Shown piece by piece: positions 1-5,050 of a stretch of 9,815 nt of DNA (its first letter is position 1; each line of letters begins with the position of its first letter). The position numbers and the translations under genes are program-made. Origin of the DNA: Bifidobacterium breve (lineage in GTDB: Bacteria > Bacteroidota > Bacteroidia > Cytophagales > UBA9547); assembly GCA_943325655.2 (NCBI GenBank), contig CALPQG020000064.1, positions 1 to 9,815 on the forward strand, read 5' to 3'. The notes under the pieces are model-generated. The model saw only the letters and a list, made by a program, of their open reading frames with translations, did not search any database and was not told the DNA's origin.

Positions 1-176
1 AGTTTTTGTGTCATCATTTCATTATTGCTCAATTCAATTGGATGATTATCTTGTTGCCAAAACTGATAATTGGTATTGTTTGAATTTTTCTTGCCTGCTC
101 TTTCAAACCCCAATAGTTTAAGTCTTCTCTTCGCTGGATCAAGTCTTGAGCTTTTGCGAAGACTTGGTCCTACCAT
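1..176 (-). pseudogene. Broken rayT copy fused to a REP-derived leader
   Basis: Positions 1-108 repeat positions 332-439 of the intact rayT gene without a visible mismatch, so this is the middle of a second transposase copy continuing past the left edge. At 108/109 the homology stops and the left terminal repeat of the neighbouring element starts. On the minus strand an ATG at 174-176, lying inside that terminal repeat, opens a frame (starting MVGPSLRKSSRLDP) that runs without a stop into the RayT residues FERAGKKN and on to the edge. The HUH-bearing N-terminal half of RayT is missing, so this copy cannot be an active transposase. The fusion could be expressed as a chimera, or be a chance open frame in a decaying element. 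The near-perfect identity suggests a recent duplication or gene conversion. Confidence 0.7.
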
Positions 177-203
177 GATTAAAGTCTTCAGACTTGAGTT
201 ATC
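108..203. repeat. Left terminal inverted repeat of the rayT element
   Basis: This about 95-bp segment is an imperfect reverse complement of 776-872 on the other side of rayT. It holds two palindromes: CAAGTCTT at 140-147 pairing with AAGACTTG at 159-166, and AAGTCT-TC-AGACTT at 182-195. Its outer end reads CCCCAATAG, the reverse complement of a CTATTGGGG boundary like the CCATTGGGG ends of the other copies. It is repeated almost unchanged at 3348-3443. Paired hairpins on both sides of a Y1 transposase are the known arrangement of REP/BIME elements. Confidence 0.8.
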
Positions 204-204
204 A

Positions 205-756
205 TTAGTCAATATATAAGATTTCAATCAAATATTCTTTCATTCCTGCATAGTTTTTTGCACTGCTGTATAAATATTCTTCGGAACTTAAAACTATGCC
301 TGCTTCAACTGGATTGTGATGGATATAATTAAGTTTTTGTGTCATCATTTCATTATTGCTCAATTCAATTGGATGATTATCTTGTTGCCAAAACTGATAA
401 TTGGTATTGTTTGAATTTTTCTTGCCTGCTCTTTCAAACATCCACAACAGCCACTCTTTTCTACTTTCTTGTTGATTTTCTTTGATTGCTTCAATGATTT
501 TTACAGAAGTAAACTTCTTTAAATCTCTAATTATATCCTGCATCGGCATTTGGGAAGTGCCTATAATCAGATGAACATGATTACTCAAGATACACCATGC
601 ATAAATTTCCAATCCTTTATTTTCTTGACAAAATCTTAAACTGTCTAAAAAAATATCTCGATAATATTTTCTAGTAAAAACATCTATCCAATTCACAACT
701 GAAAACGATACGAAATACAATTTACGCTGATCCTGAAACTTATATTTTGAACTCAT
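205..756 (-). CDS. rayT: REP-associated tyrosine transposase (RayT, Y1 HUH family)
   Basis: The 183-residue protein belongs to the Y1 (IS200-like) single-strand DNA transposases of the RayT/TnpA-REP branch, which nick and join REP hairpins through a 5'-phosphotyrosine. The metal-binding HUH motif is visible as NHVHLII (His60, His62), and the catalytic tyrosine as Tyr144 in LNYIHHNPVEAG; the YSSAKNY segment near residue 163 is also typical. Length is normal for the family and there is no frameshift, so it looks active. The ATG at 754-756 is preceded by an AT-rich leader with no strong ribosome site. The gene stands alone between inverted terminal repeats, with its stop codon only 9 bp from the left palindrome. 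These proteins are usually single-copy, domesticated and linked to dispersed REPs, and several related repeats do occur in this window. Confidence 0.92.
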   Translation of the reverse strand: MSSKYKFQDQRKLYFVSFSVVNWIDVFTRKYYRDIFLDSLRFCQENKGLEIYAWCILSNHVHLIIGTSQMPMQDIIRDLKKFTSVKIIEAIKENQQESRKEWLLWMFERAGKKNSNNTNYQFWQQDNHPIELSNNEMMTQKLNYIHHNPVEAGIVLSSEEYLYSSAKNYAGMKEYLIEILYID

Positions 757-775
757 AAAAATTGTTTAAAAAATT

Positions 776-872
776 AATAACGTAAGTCTGAAGACTTTAA
801 TTATATATGGCACAAGTCTTCGCAAAAGCTCAAGACTTGCGCCAGACAAAAGCAGACTTAATCCATTGGGGG
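776..872. repeat. Right terminal inverted repeat of the rayT element (REP pair)
   Basis: This mirrors 108-203. It contains AAGTCTGAAGACTT at 784-797, then a hairpin with an 8-bp perfect stem (CAAGTCTT 813-820, AAGACTTG 832-839, 11-nt loop), then the tail GCGCCAGAC and the boundary CCATTGGGGG at 863-872. The stem-loop plus fixed tail resembles REP units recognised by RayT proteins. Related single units lie at 1018-1078 and 4599-4659. Confidence 0.75.
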
Positions 873-904
873 CCAGACAATAAGCAGACTTAATCCATTG
901 GGGT
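841..904. repeat. Two tandem copies of a ~32-bp REP tail
   Basis: The unit GCCAGACAA...GCAGACTTAATCCATTGGGG occurs twice back to back (841-871 and 872-904), with small differences only in the AAA/ATAA spacer. The same tail is attached to a complete hairpin at 1045-1078 and 4625-4659. Here the second copy has no stem of its own, so it looks like partial duplication of the repeat's 3' end. Confidence 0.75.
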
Positions 905-943
905 TGTCACTAACAAACGGATTGAAAATCCATTTTATCAATA

Positions 944-973
944 GTTCGAGTTGCCCTTCGGAACAACTCGAAC
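944..973. repeat. Perfect 10-bp stem hairpin
   Basis: GTTCGAGTTG at 944-953 pairs perfectly with CAACTCGAAC at 964-973 around a 10-nt loop. No poly-T run follows on either strand, so it is not a clear terminator. It sits within the repeat cluster to the right of rayT, and the GTTCGAGTT arm resembles the ATTCGAGTT string that follows the REP copy at 3740, which suggests a repeat-derived structure. Confidence 0.6.
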
Positions 974-980
974 AGCGTGT

Positions 981-1008
981 CTTGAGCCAGAAACAGAACA
1001 CTTAAACC
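981..1008. repeat. 28-bp direct repeat, copy 1
   Basis: The 28 bases from CTTGAGCCAG to CACTTAAACC are identical to 1203-1230. This copy continues into CTTTTGGGG, an imperfect version of the CCATTGGGG boundary. The pair encloses a REP unit and a long palindrome (1018-1168), so the two copies may mark the ends of a duplicated block. Confidence 0.8.
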
Positions 1009-1017
1009 TTTTGGGGC

Positions 1018-1078
1018 ACAAGTCACCGCAAAAGCTCAAGACTTGCGCTAGACAAACTGCAGACTTAATCCATTGGGT
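1018..1078 (+). repeat. REP-like unit with CAAGTC/GACTTG stem
   Basis: CAAGTC (1019-1024) pairs with GACTTG (1040-1045); the tail GCGCTAGACAAACTGC and the boundary CCATTGGGT follow. It is very close to 4599-4659 and to the right end of the rayT element. Its start, CAAGTCACC, also matches the second repeat subfamily seen at 8906 and 4536, so it links the two subfamilies. Confidence 0.7.
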
Positions 1079-1087
1079 GTTTTGTAA

Positions 1088-1168
1088 GAATCACAGATTT
1101 TAAAAGGATTAAATGATTTCACAGAAAAAAATCAGTGCAATCCATAAATCACTTTAAATCTGTGATTC
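1088..1168. repeat. Long palindrome with 13-bp perfect arms
   Basis: GAATCACAGATTT at 1088-1100 is the exact reverse complement of AAATCTGTGATTC at 1156-1168, separated by 55 bp. The inner sequence is itself partly complementary. No open frame worth noting lies inside. It resembles the element at 3603-3691 in size and in the TTCAGAC ending just outside the right arm. Function unknown; candidates are a non-autonomous mobile element or a bidirectional transcription barrier. Confidence 0.75.
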
Positions 1169-1202
1169 AGACTTTTTTAACCTAAACCGCTAAAGCTAAA
1201 CA

Positions 1203-1230
1203 CTTGAGCCAGAAACAGAACACTTAAACC
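1203..1230. repeat. 28-bp direct repeat, copy 2, touching the lipoprotein gene
   Basis: Identical to 981-1008. It continues into ATTGGCGG and is then followed at once by the stop codon of the minus-strand lipoprotein gene (TTA at 1239-1241). The repeat family therefore reaches to within a base or so of coding sequence, leaving no native 3' untranslated region. Confidence 0.75.
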
Positions 1231-1238
1231 ATTGGCGG

Positions 1239-2030
1239 TTATTTCTTTTTTCTCTCTTTCCAAGTCTCGCTTTCAAATAGCTTTTCGCCATATTTTAGTT
1301 TTTCCCACCAGCTAAATGATTTTACTAAAGGCTCTCCGTCTGGCAATTTACTCTCTAAAATACTTTGTTTAATATCTGCTATTTCTTTGGGCTCAAGCTT
1401 GTTTTTGTATTTGCTTACTACTGCTGCTAAAGTAAAAGTATCTGAACAAAAATGTTTGTCTTTTACATCCTTGCATTCAGAATAATCAAAAAACATATCA
1501 TCAAAATATTTTTCATTCTTCTCAGGATACCCTTCTTGAATATTTTTTACCAAGTTTTTGAAATGAGATTCATAAGCTACATAGCTCAGCTCGTCGAAAG
1601 TAAGTGGAGCATATACGCTATCCTGCCAATCTTCTCGCCGAACAGGAGAACTTACCCCCATAAAAAAGAAATACCATTTGCCATTGATTTTAGCTCCGCC
1701 GAAGTCTTTGATGTAATCAAAAACAGCATCCTTATTTTCAAAATCTTTAGTATTATACGTTGTATAAAATCGAGATTTATCTTTATTGAAAATATAAATA
1801 CTATCTAGTTTAAAACAACGATTAACAACCTCATATTGCACTATAGATAAACTACTATCCATCCATTTGTTTATGGAATCTGTAGATATTCCATATAAAT
1901 CTTTATAACTATTAAAATTTGAAGAAATATATTTATCTCTAAATTTCAACTCATTTTCCATTTTATTATTTTCAGAACATGACAAAAAAATAATAGCGAC
2001 AAGAATTATCCATTTATCTTTTTGTAACAC
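1239..2030 (-). CDS. Hypothetical lipoprotein, possible immunity protein for the adjacent hydrolase
   Basis: The 263-residue product begins with a lysine-containing n-region, a hydrophobic stretch (residues 8-16) and the cysteine of LSCSENN near residue 18, a plausible lipobox for a Bacteroidota lipoprotein anchored in a membrane facing the periplasm. The rest is a soluble, charged, aromatic-rich domain (for example GKWYFFFMGV and SWWEKLKYGEK) that I do not recognise. The start is GTG at 2028-2030; no in-frame ATG precedes the signal peptide. It overlaps the end of the upstream hydrolase gene by 17 bp, which implies translational coupling. Type VI lipase effectors of other bacteria are often paired with lipoprotein immunity proteins, so an immunity role is a reasonable inference, not shown by the sequence. 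The stop codon directly abuts a repeat. Confidence 0.75.
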   Translation of the reverse strand: MLQKDKWIILVAIIFLSCSENNKMENELKFRDKYISSNFNSYKDLYGISTDSINKWMDSSLSIVQYEVVNRCFKLDSIYIFNKDKSRFYTTYNTKDFENKDAVFDYIKDFGGAKINGKWYFFFMGVSSPVRREDWQDSVYAPLTFDELSYVAYESHFKNLVKNIQEGYPEKNEKYFDDMFFDYSECKDVKDKHFCSDTFTLAAVVSKYKNKLEPKEIADIKQSILESKLPDGEPLVKSFSWWEKLKYGEKLFESETWKERKKK

Positions 2031-3048
2031 GACCTTCTTTGGTTAAATCAAAAATCCAATCAAAATAAGTATGAGCATCAGTAAAATTGCGTTTACTAGC
2101 TGGCGCATTTGTATTTGGTATTCGACCATATTTATCACCTACTAATACTCCAAATTTTAATCCAGGGACAGCACATTGTGGAGCTACACCATCTAATTCC
2201 CAAGGTACTGAATTTTTCAATCCCTCGTCAGAACCATATTGCCAAACTTCTTCAAAAAGTGTTTTGTCAAATGTTGTTGCACTACAAGCATTTTCGGGCA
2301 TCAATATATAAAATCGACCAAATTTACTTCCTGAAGACAAATATTGTTTCAGATAATCTATCATTCCTTGTGCATAAGCATAACCCATACTATGAGCTAC
2401 TATGTCTATTTTTCCTGTAATCCCCCCATTTGCATCTAACTTTAATCCTACTTTATTAGATTTAATATCATCCCACAGTTGTTTTCCTCCAATTTTTCCT
2501 GCTGCATATCTCTTATTATACCCATCAACATTGGGTGGAAAATCTAACGTTACACAAGATGGTTCATGATAACAAGAAACGCATCCTGTAACTAATCCTT
2601 GTGTAATAACACCAATTGCTGCAGGAATTGCAAAATTTCCTGCGCACAAGGAACCTTTCATTCCTGTAGCAAATTTTAATTTGCTTGCTCGAATATCTTC
2701 ATCATCTTGTATTTTATTTAAATTGTCATCTACCCAATGATTAGAAGTATATATTTTATGATGTCCGTCTGCATAAACAACATTTTGTGTCCCTATTTTG
2801 AGCATAAATTTCTCTCCTCTTTCTTGCCAATATGAACCAGAATTAGGGAAATCATCAACATATCTTATTAAATTATCAGAGTTTTCATAATCTTCATTCA
2901 TATTAATATCGTCTACAAGATTCTCTCTGTATCCATTTACAAAAAGCAATAAATTATCAGTTTTAATCATTAAATAATTTGCAAGTTCAACAATATCATT
3001 AACATTTGAAGAAAATTTAGGACTACTCATTGTTTTTGACCAACCCAC
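2014..3048 (-). CDS. Alpha/beta-hydrolase (lipase/esterase-like) protein, 5'-truncated
   Basis: The 344-residue product has the features of a serine hydrolase: LLLFVNGYREN (residues 33-43) fits the strand and oxyanion loop, and DIVAHSMGYAYAQ places the nucleophile elbow Ser220 in AHSMG after a strand. His326 in TDAHTYFDWIF is a likely catalytic histidine; Asp305 (VGDKYG) or Asp287 are candidates for the acid. A hydrophobic stretch at 138-156 is followed by a cysteine cluster (156, 159, 165), perhaps a lid or disulphide-bonded insert. The listed start is GTG at 3046-3048, with ATG at 3028-3030 as alternative, but neither has a clear ribosome site and the frame stays open 103 codons further upstream, to a REP element. 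The native protein was therefore probably longer. Coupled to a lipoprotein gene, it may be a lipid-targeting effector; the substrate is unknown. Confidence 0.75.
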   Translation of the reverse strand: MGWSKTMSSPKFSSNVNDIVELANYLMIKTDNLLLFVNGYRENLVDDINMNEDYENSDNLIRYVDDFPNSGSYWQERGEKFMLKIGTQNVVYADGHHKIYTSNHWVDDNLNKIQDDEDIRASKLKFATGMKGSLCAGNFAIPAAIGVITQGLVTGCVSCYHEPSCVTLDFPPNVDGYNKRYAAGKIGGKQLWDDIKSNKVGLKLDANGGITGKIDIVAHSMGYAYAQGMIDYLKQYLSSGSKFGRFYILMPENACSATTFDKTLFEEVWQYGSDEGLKNSVPWELDGVAPQCAVPGLKFGVLVGDKYGRIPNTNAPASKRNFTDAHTYFDWIFDLTKEGRVTKR

Positions 3049-3357
3049 TTTGTTAAAAGGATTTATACCTCCGATTGTTAAATTTGACTGATTAATATCA
3101 AAACATTTGATTTTAAAGCCTCCAATTAAAAGATATTCATCAAATCCATCATTAGAGTTTTGAGAGGAATATCTTCCTACTTTAGCTGAGATATTACTAG
3201 AAGTAGTCGGTATAGATACTGCAATATTGGGGTATTTTTTCCCCCCGATTACAAAATCAGTTACATAAATAACTTTATTTAAATATTCTAATCCTCCATT
3301 ATTAAACGGAATTATACTATTAGAGAAATCATTCTGAAGATTTTTACCCCCAATAGT
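3049..3357 (-). pseudogene. Lost N-terminal portion of the hydrolase reading frame
   Basis: Reading the hydrolase frame upstream gives 103 further codons without a stop and without ATG, GTG or TTG, until a TAA at 3358-3360 inside the inserted element. The translated text looks like real protein: it repeats short IGG strings (TIGGKN, NNGGLEY, VIGGKKY, LIGGFKI, TIGGINPF) spaced by alternating hydrophobic residues, as in a beta-rich repeat domain. I infer an N-terminal targeting or structural domain fused to the hydrolase, whose beginning was removed or separated by the element at 3348. Alternatively expression could begin at the internal GTG or ATG, giving a domain-only product. Confidence 0.65.
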
Positions 3358-3571
3358 TTAAGTCTTCGCTTTGCTGGATCAAGTCTTGAGCTTTTGCGAA
3401 GACTTGGTCCTACCATGATTAAAGTCTTCAGACTTGAGTTATCATTAGTCAATATATAAGATTTCAATCAAATAATCTTTCATACCTGCATAGTTTTTTG
3501 CGCTACTATATAAATATTCTTCGGAATTAAAAATTAATAACACAAGTCTGAAGACTTTAATTATACTTGGG
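3348..3571. mobile_element. Non-autonomous rayT element (MITE-like internal deletion)
   Basis: Positions 3348-3526 match 108-286 (terminal repeat plus the last ~27 codons of rayT, ending KDYLIEILYID and the same TAA), with scattered substitutions. The sequence then jumps directly to a match with 766-806, the right end (TTAAAAATTAATAA, then AAGTCTGAAGACTT at 3544-3557). About 480 bp containing the HUH motif and catalytic tyrosine are missing. Both palindromic ends are kept, so it could still be mobilised in trans by an intact RayT. It interrupts the 5' side of the hydrolase frame. Confidence 0.85.
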
Positions 3572-3602
3572 CATCCATTAGGGGATGATTATTTCATCCT
3601 TT

Positions 3603-3691
3603 TGTCTGAATTAAGATTTTTAGGATTAGATGATTTTAGGATTATTTCCGAAATCCTATCATCCTTTAATCTTTTCATCCTAATTCAGACA
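3603..3691. repeat. Long imperfect palindrome with 11-bp perfect outer arms
   Basis: TGTCTGAATTA (3603-3613) is the exact reverse complement of TAATTCAGACA (3681-3691). The inner arms continue to pair imperfectly through AGGATTAGATGATTTTAGG against the CCTATCATCC-TTTAATC side, leaving a small apex near 3646-3650. There is no open frame. It is the same kind of element as 1088-1168, sharing the TTCAGAC end. It directly precedes another REP copy. Confidence 0.75.
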
Positions 3692-3702
3692 CACTTAATT
3701 TC

Positions 3703-3740
3703 TTGGCACACGTCACCAATCGTTCAGATGTGCACCAGCA
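3703..3740 (+). repeat. REP-like hairpin, subfamily 2
   Basis: CACGTC (3709-3714) pairs with GATGTG (3727-3732, one G-T wobble) around a 12-nt loop ending CGTTCA; the tail CACCAGC follows. It matches 4536-4567 and 8906-8937 in loop and tail. It bounds the toxin-antitoxin cassette on the left. Confidence 0.7.
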
Positions 3741-3778
3741 TTCGAGTTAAATCGGAAGAACCTTAAAACGATCATAAG

Positions 3779-3835
3779 TTCAATAATTAATTGAACCATT
3801 TGTACTTATATTGCCGTTTAAGTTTTATAAATTTG
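3779..3835 (+). promoter_or_regulatory. Likely promoter and operator of the toxin-antitoxin operon
   Basis: TAAATTTG at 3828-3835 fits the Bacteroidota -7 consensus TAnnTTTG and lies 22 bp before the antitoxin ATG. A good -33 box at normal spacing is not evident; TTTG at 3799-3802 is somewhat too far upstream. The inverted repeat TTCAAT-aatta-ATTGAA at 3779-3795 could be an operator for autoregulation, as is common for type II systems. Both calls rest on short motifs. Confidence 0.35.
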
Positions 3836-3857
3836 AATAATCAAAATCATTTTAAAC

Positions 3858-4076
3858 ATGATACACCAAACTGTAGCCATACCAGAACAGGATTATGCTT
3901 TATTTCTTGAAGTAATCAAACGTTTTAAATGGAAAGTAGAAGGTAAAACTCCTGTTGCTAAAACCAAAGATAATTTGCTTCTTGATGAAATTAAAGAGGC
4001 TGTTGATAGTATGAATTTGGTCAAACAAGGAAAGTTAAAAGCTAGGCCGATTCAAGATTTATTAGATGAGTTATAA
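3858..4076 (+). CDS. Antitoxin of a RelE/ParE-type toxin-antitoxin system
   Basis: This 72-residue protein lies directly before, and overlaps by 11 bp, a RelE-like toxin gene, which is the standard type II order (antitoxin first). The N-terminal half reads like a strand-helix segment (HQTVAIPEQDYALFLEVIKRF); the C-terminal half is a charged helix (DEIKEAVDSMNLVKQGKL) followed by ARPIQDLLDEL, the sort of tail that wraps the toxin. I do not see a classical helix-turn-helix. The ATG at 3858 is clear, with an AT-rich leader. The pair is on the opposite strand from all its neighbours and is bordered by REP-type repeats on both sides, so it looks like an independently acquired cassette. It could stabilise the region. 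Confidence 0.75.
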   Translation: MIHQTVAIPEQDYALFLEVIKRFKWKVEGKTPVAKTKDNLLLDEIKEAVDSMNLVKQGKLKARPIQDLLDEL

Positions 4077-4398
4077 AATACTTACTGTACCGCCTTTTGA
4101 TAAACAACTTAAGAGGCTGGCTAAAAAATACCCCTCTATTAAAAATGATATTATTCAGCTCATTTCTGAACTTCAAAACCAACCAGTAAAAGGTACAAAC
4201 ATTGGCAATAACTGTTTTAAATTGAGGATGGCCATCACTTCAAAAGGCAAAGGAAAATCCACTGGAGCTAGGGTTATTACGCATTTTGTACTCAAAAGTG
4301 AAAGTATTTATATGCTTTCTATTTATGACAAAGCAGAACAAAGCACCATCTCCGATAACGAAATACATGACTTATTAATACTTATTCAACAAAATTAA
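4066..4398 (+). CDS. RelE/ParE-family toxin
   Basis: The 110-residue protein has the layout of the RelE/ParE superfamily: an initial strand (YKILTVPPFDKQLKRLAKKYP), two helices (to about residue 37), a central sheet with basic residues (FKLRMAITSKGKGKSTGARVITHFV, residues 51-75) and a final strand ending MLSIYDKAEQ with the helix DNEIHDLLILI. Members are either ribosome-dependent mRNA endonucleases (RelE) or gyrase inhibitors (ParE); the sequence does not decide between them, although the basic residues and the terminal YDKAE motif are typical of RelE-like proteins annotated as addiction-module toxins. Its ATG is embedded in the antitoxin stop region (GATGAGTTATAA), so translation is coupled. 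The full domain length suggests it is intact. Confidence 0.85.
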   Translation: MSYKILTVPPFDKQLKRLAKKYPSIKNDIIQLISELQNQPVKGTNIGNNCFKLRMAITSKGKGKSTGARVITHFVLKSESIYMLSIYDKAEQSTISDNEIHDLLILIQQN

Positions 4399-4413
4399 AC
4401 ATAATTTCCCTGC

Positions 4414-4466
4414 TGGTCCGCGTCAAATGTTGGCCTTATCGCTGGTTCACGTATCGGCGTGGACCA
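4414..4466. repeat. Inverted repeat downstream of the toxin gene
   Basis: TGGTCCGCG (4414-4422) pairs with CGTGGACCA (4458-4466) with one G-T wobble, enclosing a 35-nt loop. There is no T-run after it, so it is not a convincing intrinsic terminator, although it is the only structured element soon after the toxin stop. The local GC content is above the surroundings. Confidence 0.5.
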
Positions 4467-4487
4467 AAGGTTGGTATAAAACACAAA

Positions 4488-4600
4488 GCAAAAATATTTC
4501 TTCCTAAATTTTTATAGCACACTTAATTCCTGGTACACGTCACCACTTCGTTCAGACGTGCACCAGCGCACCGAAGTTCACTCGCGCCAGCTGGGGGCAC
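4488..4600 (+). repeat. REP-like repeat, subfamily 2
   Basis: The block from GCAAAAATATTTCTTCCTAA through the hairpin CACGTC (4536-4541)/GACGTG (4555-4560) and the tail CACCAGCGC is closely similar to 8859-8940. The stem here is C-G where the 8906 copy has A-T, at the same position and with the same 13-nt loop. It ends in GCGCCAGCTGGGGGCAC, which runs directly into the next repeat at 4599. Confidence 0.75.
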
Positions 4601-4685
4601 ATACACCGCAAAAGCTCAAGACTTGCGCCAGACAAACTGCAGACTTAATCCATTGGGGGTAACGCAAGTCTGAAGACTTTAATGA
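4599..4685 (+). repeat. Composite REP: hairpin tail plus AAGTCTGAAGACTT palindrome
   Basis: From ACCGCAAAAGCTCAAGACTTG to CCATTGGGGG (4650-4659) this is nearly identical to 1024-1078, but the 5' half of the stem is decayed (CATACACC instead of CAAGTCACC). It is followed by TAACGCAAGTCTGAAGACTTTAA, which matches the inner palindrome of the rayT element ends (784-797). The order of the two modules is the reverse of that at the rayT right end, as expected if two units were joined. The remaining bases to 4760 hold a further CCATTGGGG at 4735-4743 and no gene. Confidence 0.7.
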
Positions 4686-4760
4686 TTACTTATCCTTATT
4701 TTTGATAAGATAAATTATAAACCCAATTAGCAATCCATTGGGGTATTTAAGAGGATTAAA

Positions 4761-4784
4761 AAAAGCCCGATTAGGTCGGGCTTT
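4761..4784 (-). terminator. Intrinsic terminator of the toxin operon
   Basis: On the minus strand AGCCCGA, loop CCTAA, TCGGGCT is followed by a run of T residues, a standard rho-independent terminator. The loop contains the TAA stop of the 90-residue gene, and the ascending stem encodes its last residues (ESPT). It ends the operon running down from 8830. Confidence 0.85.
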
Positions 4785-5043
4785 CTGTTACTAAAAAATA
4801 TACTTCATCTAATTTTTCAAATACCAATTTACCACAATCTAAATTTCGGTTATATAACATCATTGACAAATTTTTAAGTTTGTTTTTGATAACAGGGGAT
4901 TGGTTGTAATTTTTTTGTGAGACAATTTTTATCATTTTTTCTAAGTCCTCATATGGATTAATCCCAATTTCATTAGAAATCAAATCCTTTACTTCGTTAA
5001 GTAAAATTTCTATTTGACTATATTTTAGTTGACTATTTTCCAT
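4771..5043 (-). CDS. Small protein, probable immunity to the upstream 860-residue toxin
   Basis: The 90-residue protein is cytosolic by appearance: no signal peptide and no membrane segment. It is mainly helical (QIEILLNEVKDLI; YEDLEKMIKIV; SPVIKNKLKNLSMMLYNRNLD) and ends in a short strand, KLVFEKLDEVYFLV. I do not recognise the family. The ATG at 5041-5043 starts after a GAGG ribosome site that occupies the 7-bp gap to the upstream stop codon, so it is certainly in the same transcript. Small unrelated proteins placed directly after a large protein with a C-terminal toxin domain are usually the cognate immunity proteins in polymorphic toxin systems, and that is the inference here. Its stop codon lies inside the terminator hairpin, making it the last gene of the operon. 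Confidence 0.65.
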   Translation of the reverse strand: MENSQLKYSQIEILLNEVKDLISNEIGINPYEDLEKMIKIVSQKNYNQSPVIKNKLKNLSMMLYNRNLDCGKLVFEKLDEVYFLVTESPT

Positions 5044-5050
5044 ACCTCAA

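Noticed and set aside
944..973. Perfect 10-bp hairpin as an intrinsic terminator
   Set aside because: Neither strand has a T-run after the stem, and no supported gene ends just before it.
776..1230. Possible CRISPR array in the repeat cluster
   Set aside because: Spacing is irregular, units are palindromic with variable tails, there are no equal-length unique spacers, and no cas genes are present.
1452..2420. Plus-strand frames opposite the lipoprotein and hydrolase genes
   Set aside because: They are antisense to well-supported coding regions, have no ribosome site, and their translations show no recognisable domain.
3603..3691. Retron or structured ncRNA gene
   Set aside because: No reverse transcriptase is encoded in the window and there is no sign of a conserved RNA beyond the palindrome itself.
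3348..4700. Integron attC sites or cassette array
   Set aside because: Cassettes bounded by palindromes suggested this, but no integrase is present and the RYYYAAC/GTTRRRY core sites are not consistently placed; the RayT link explains the repeats better.
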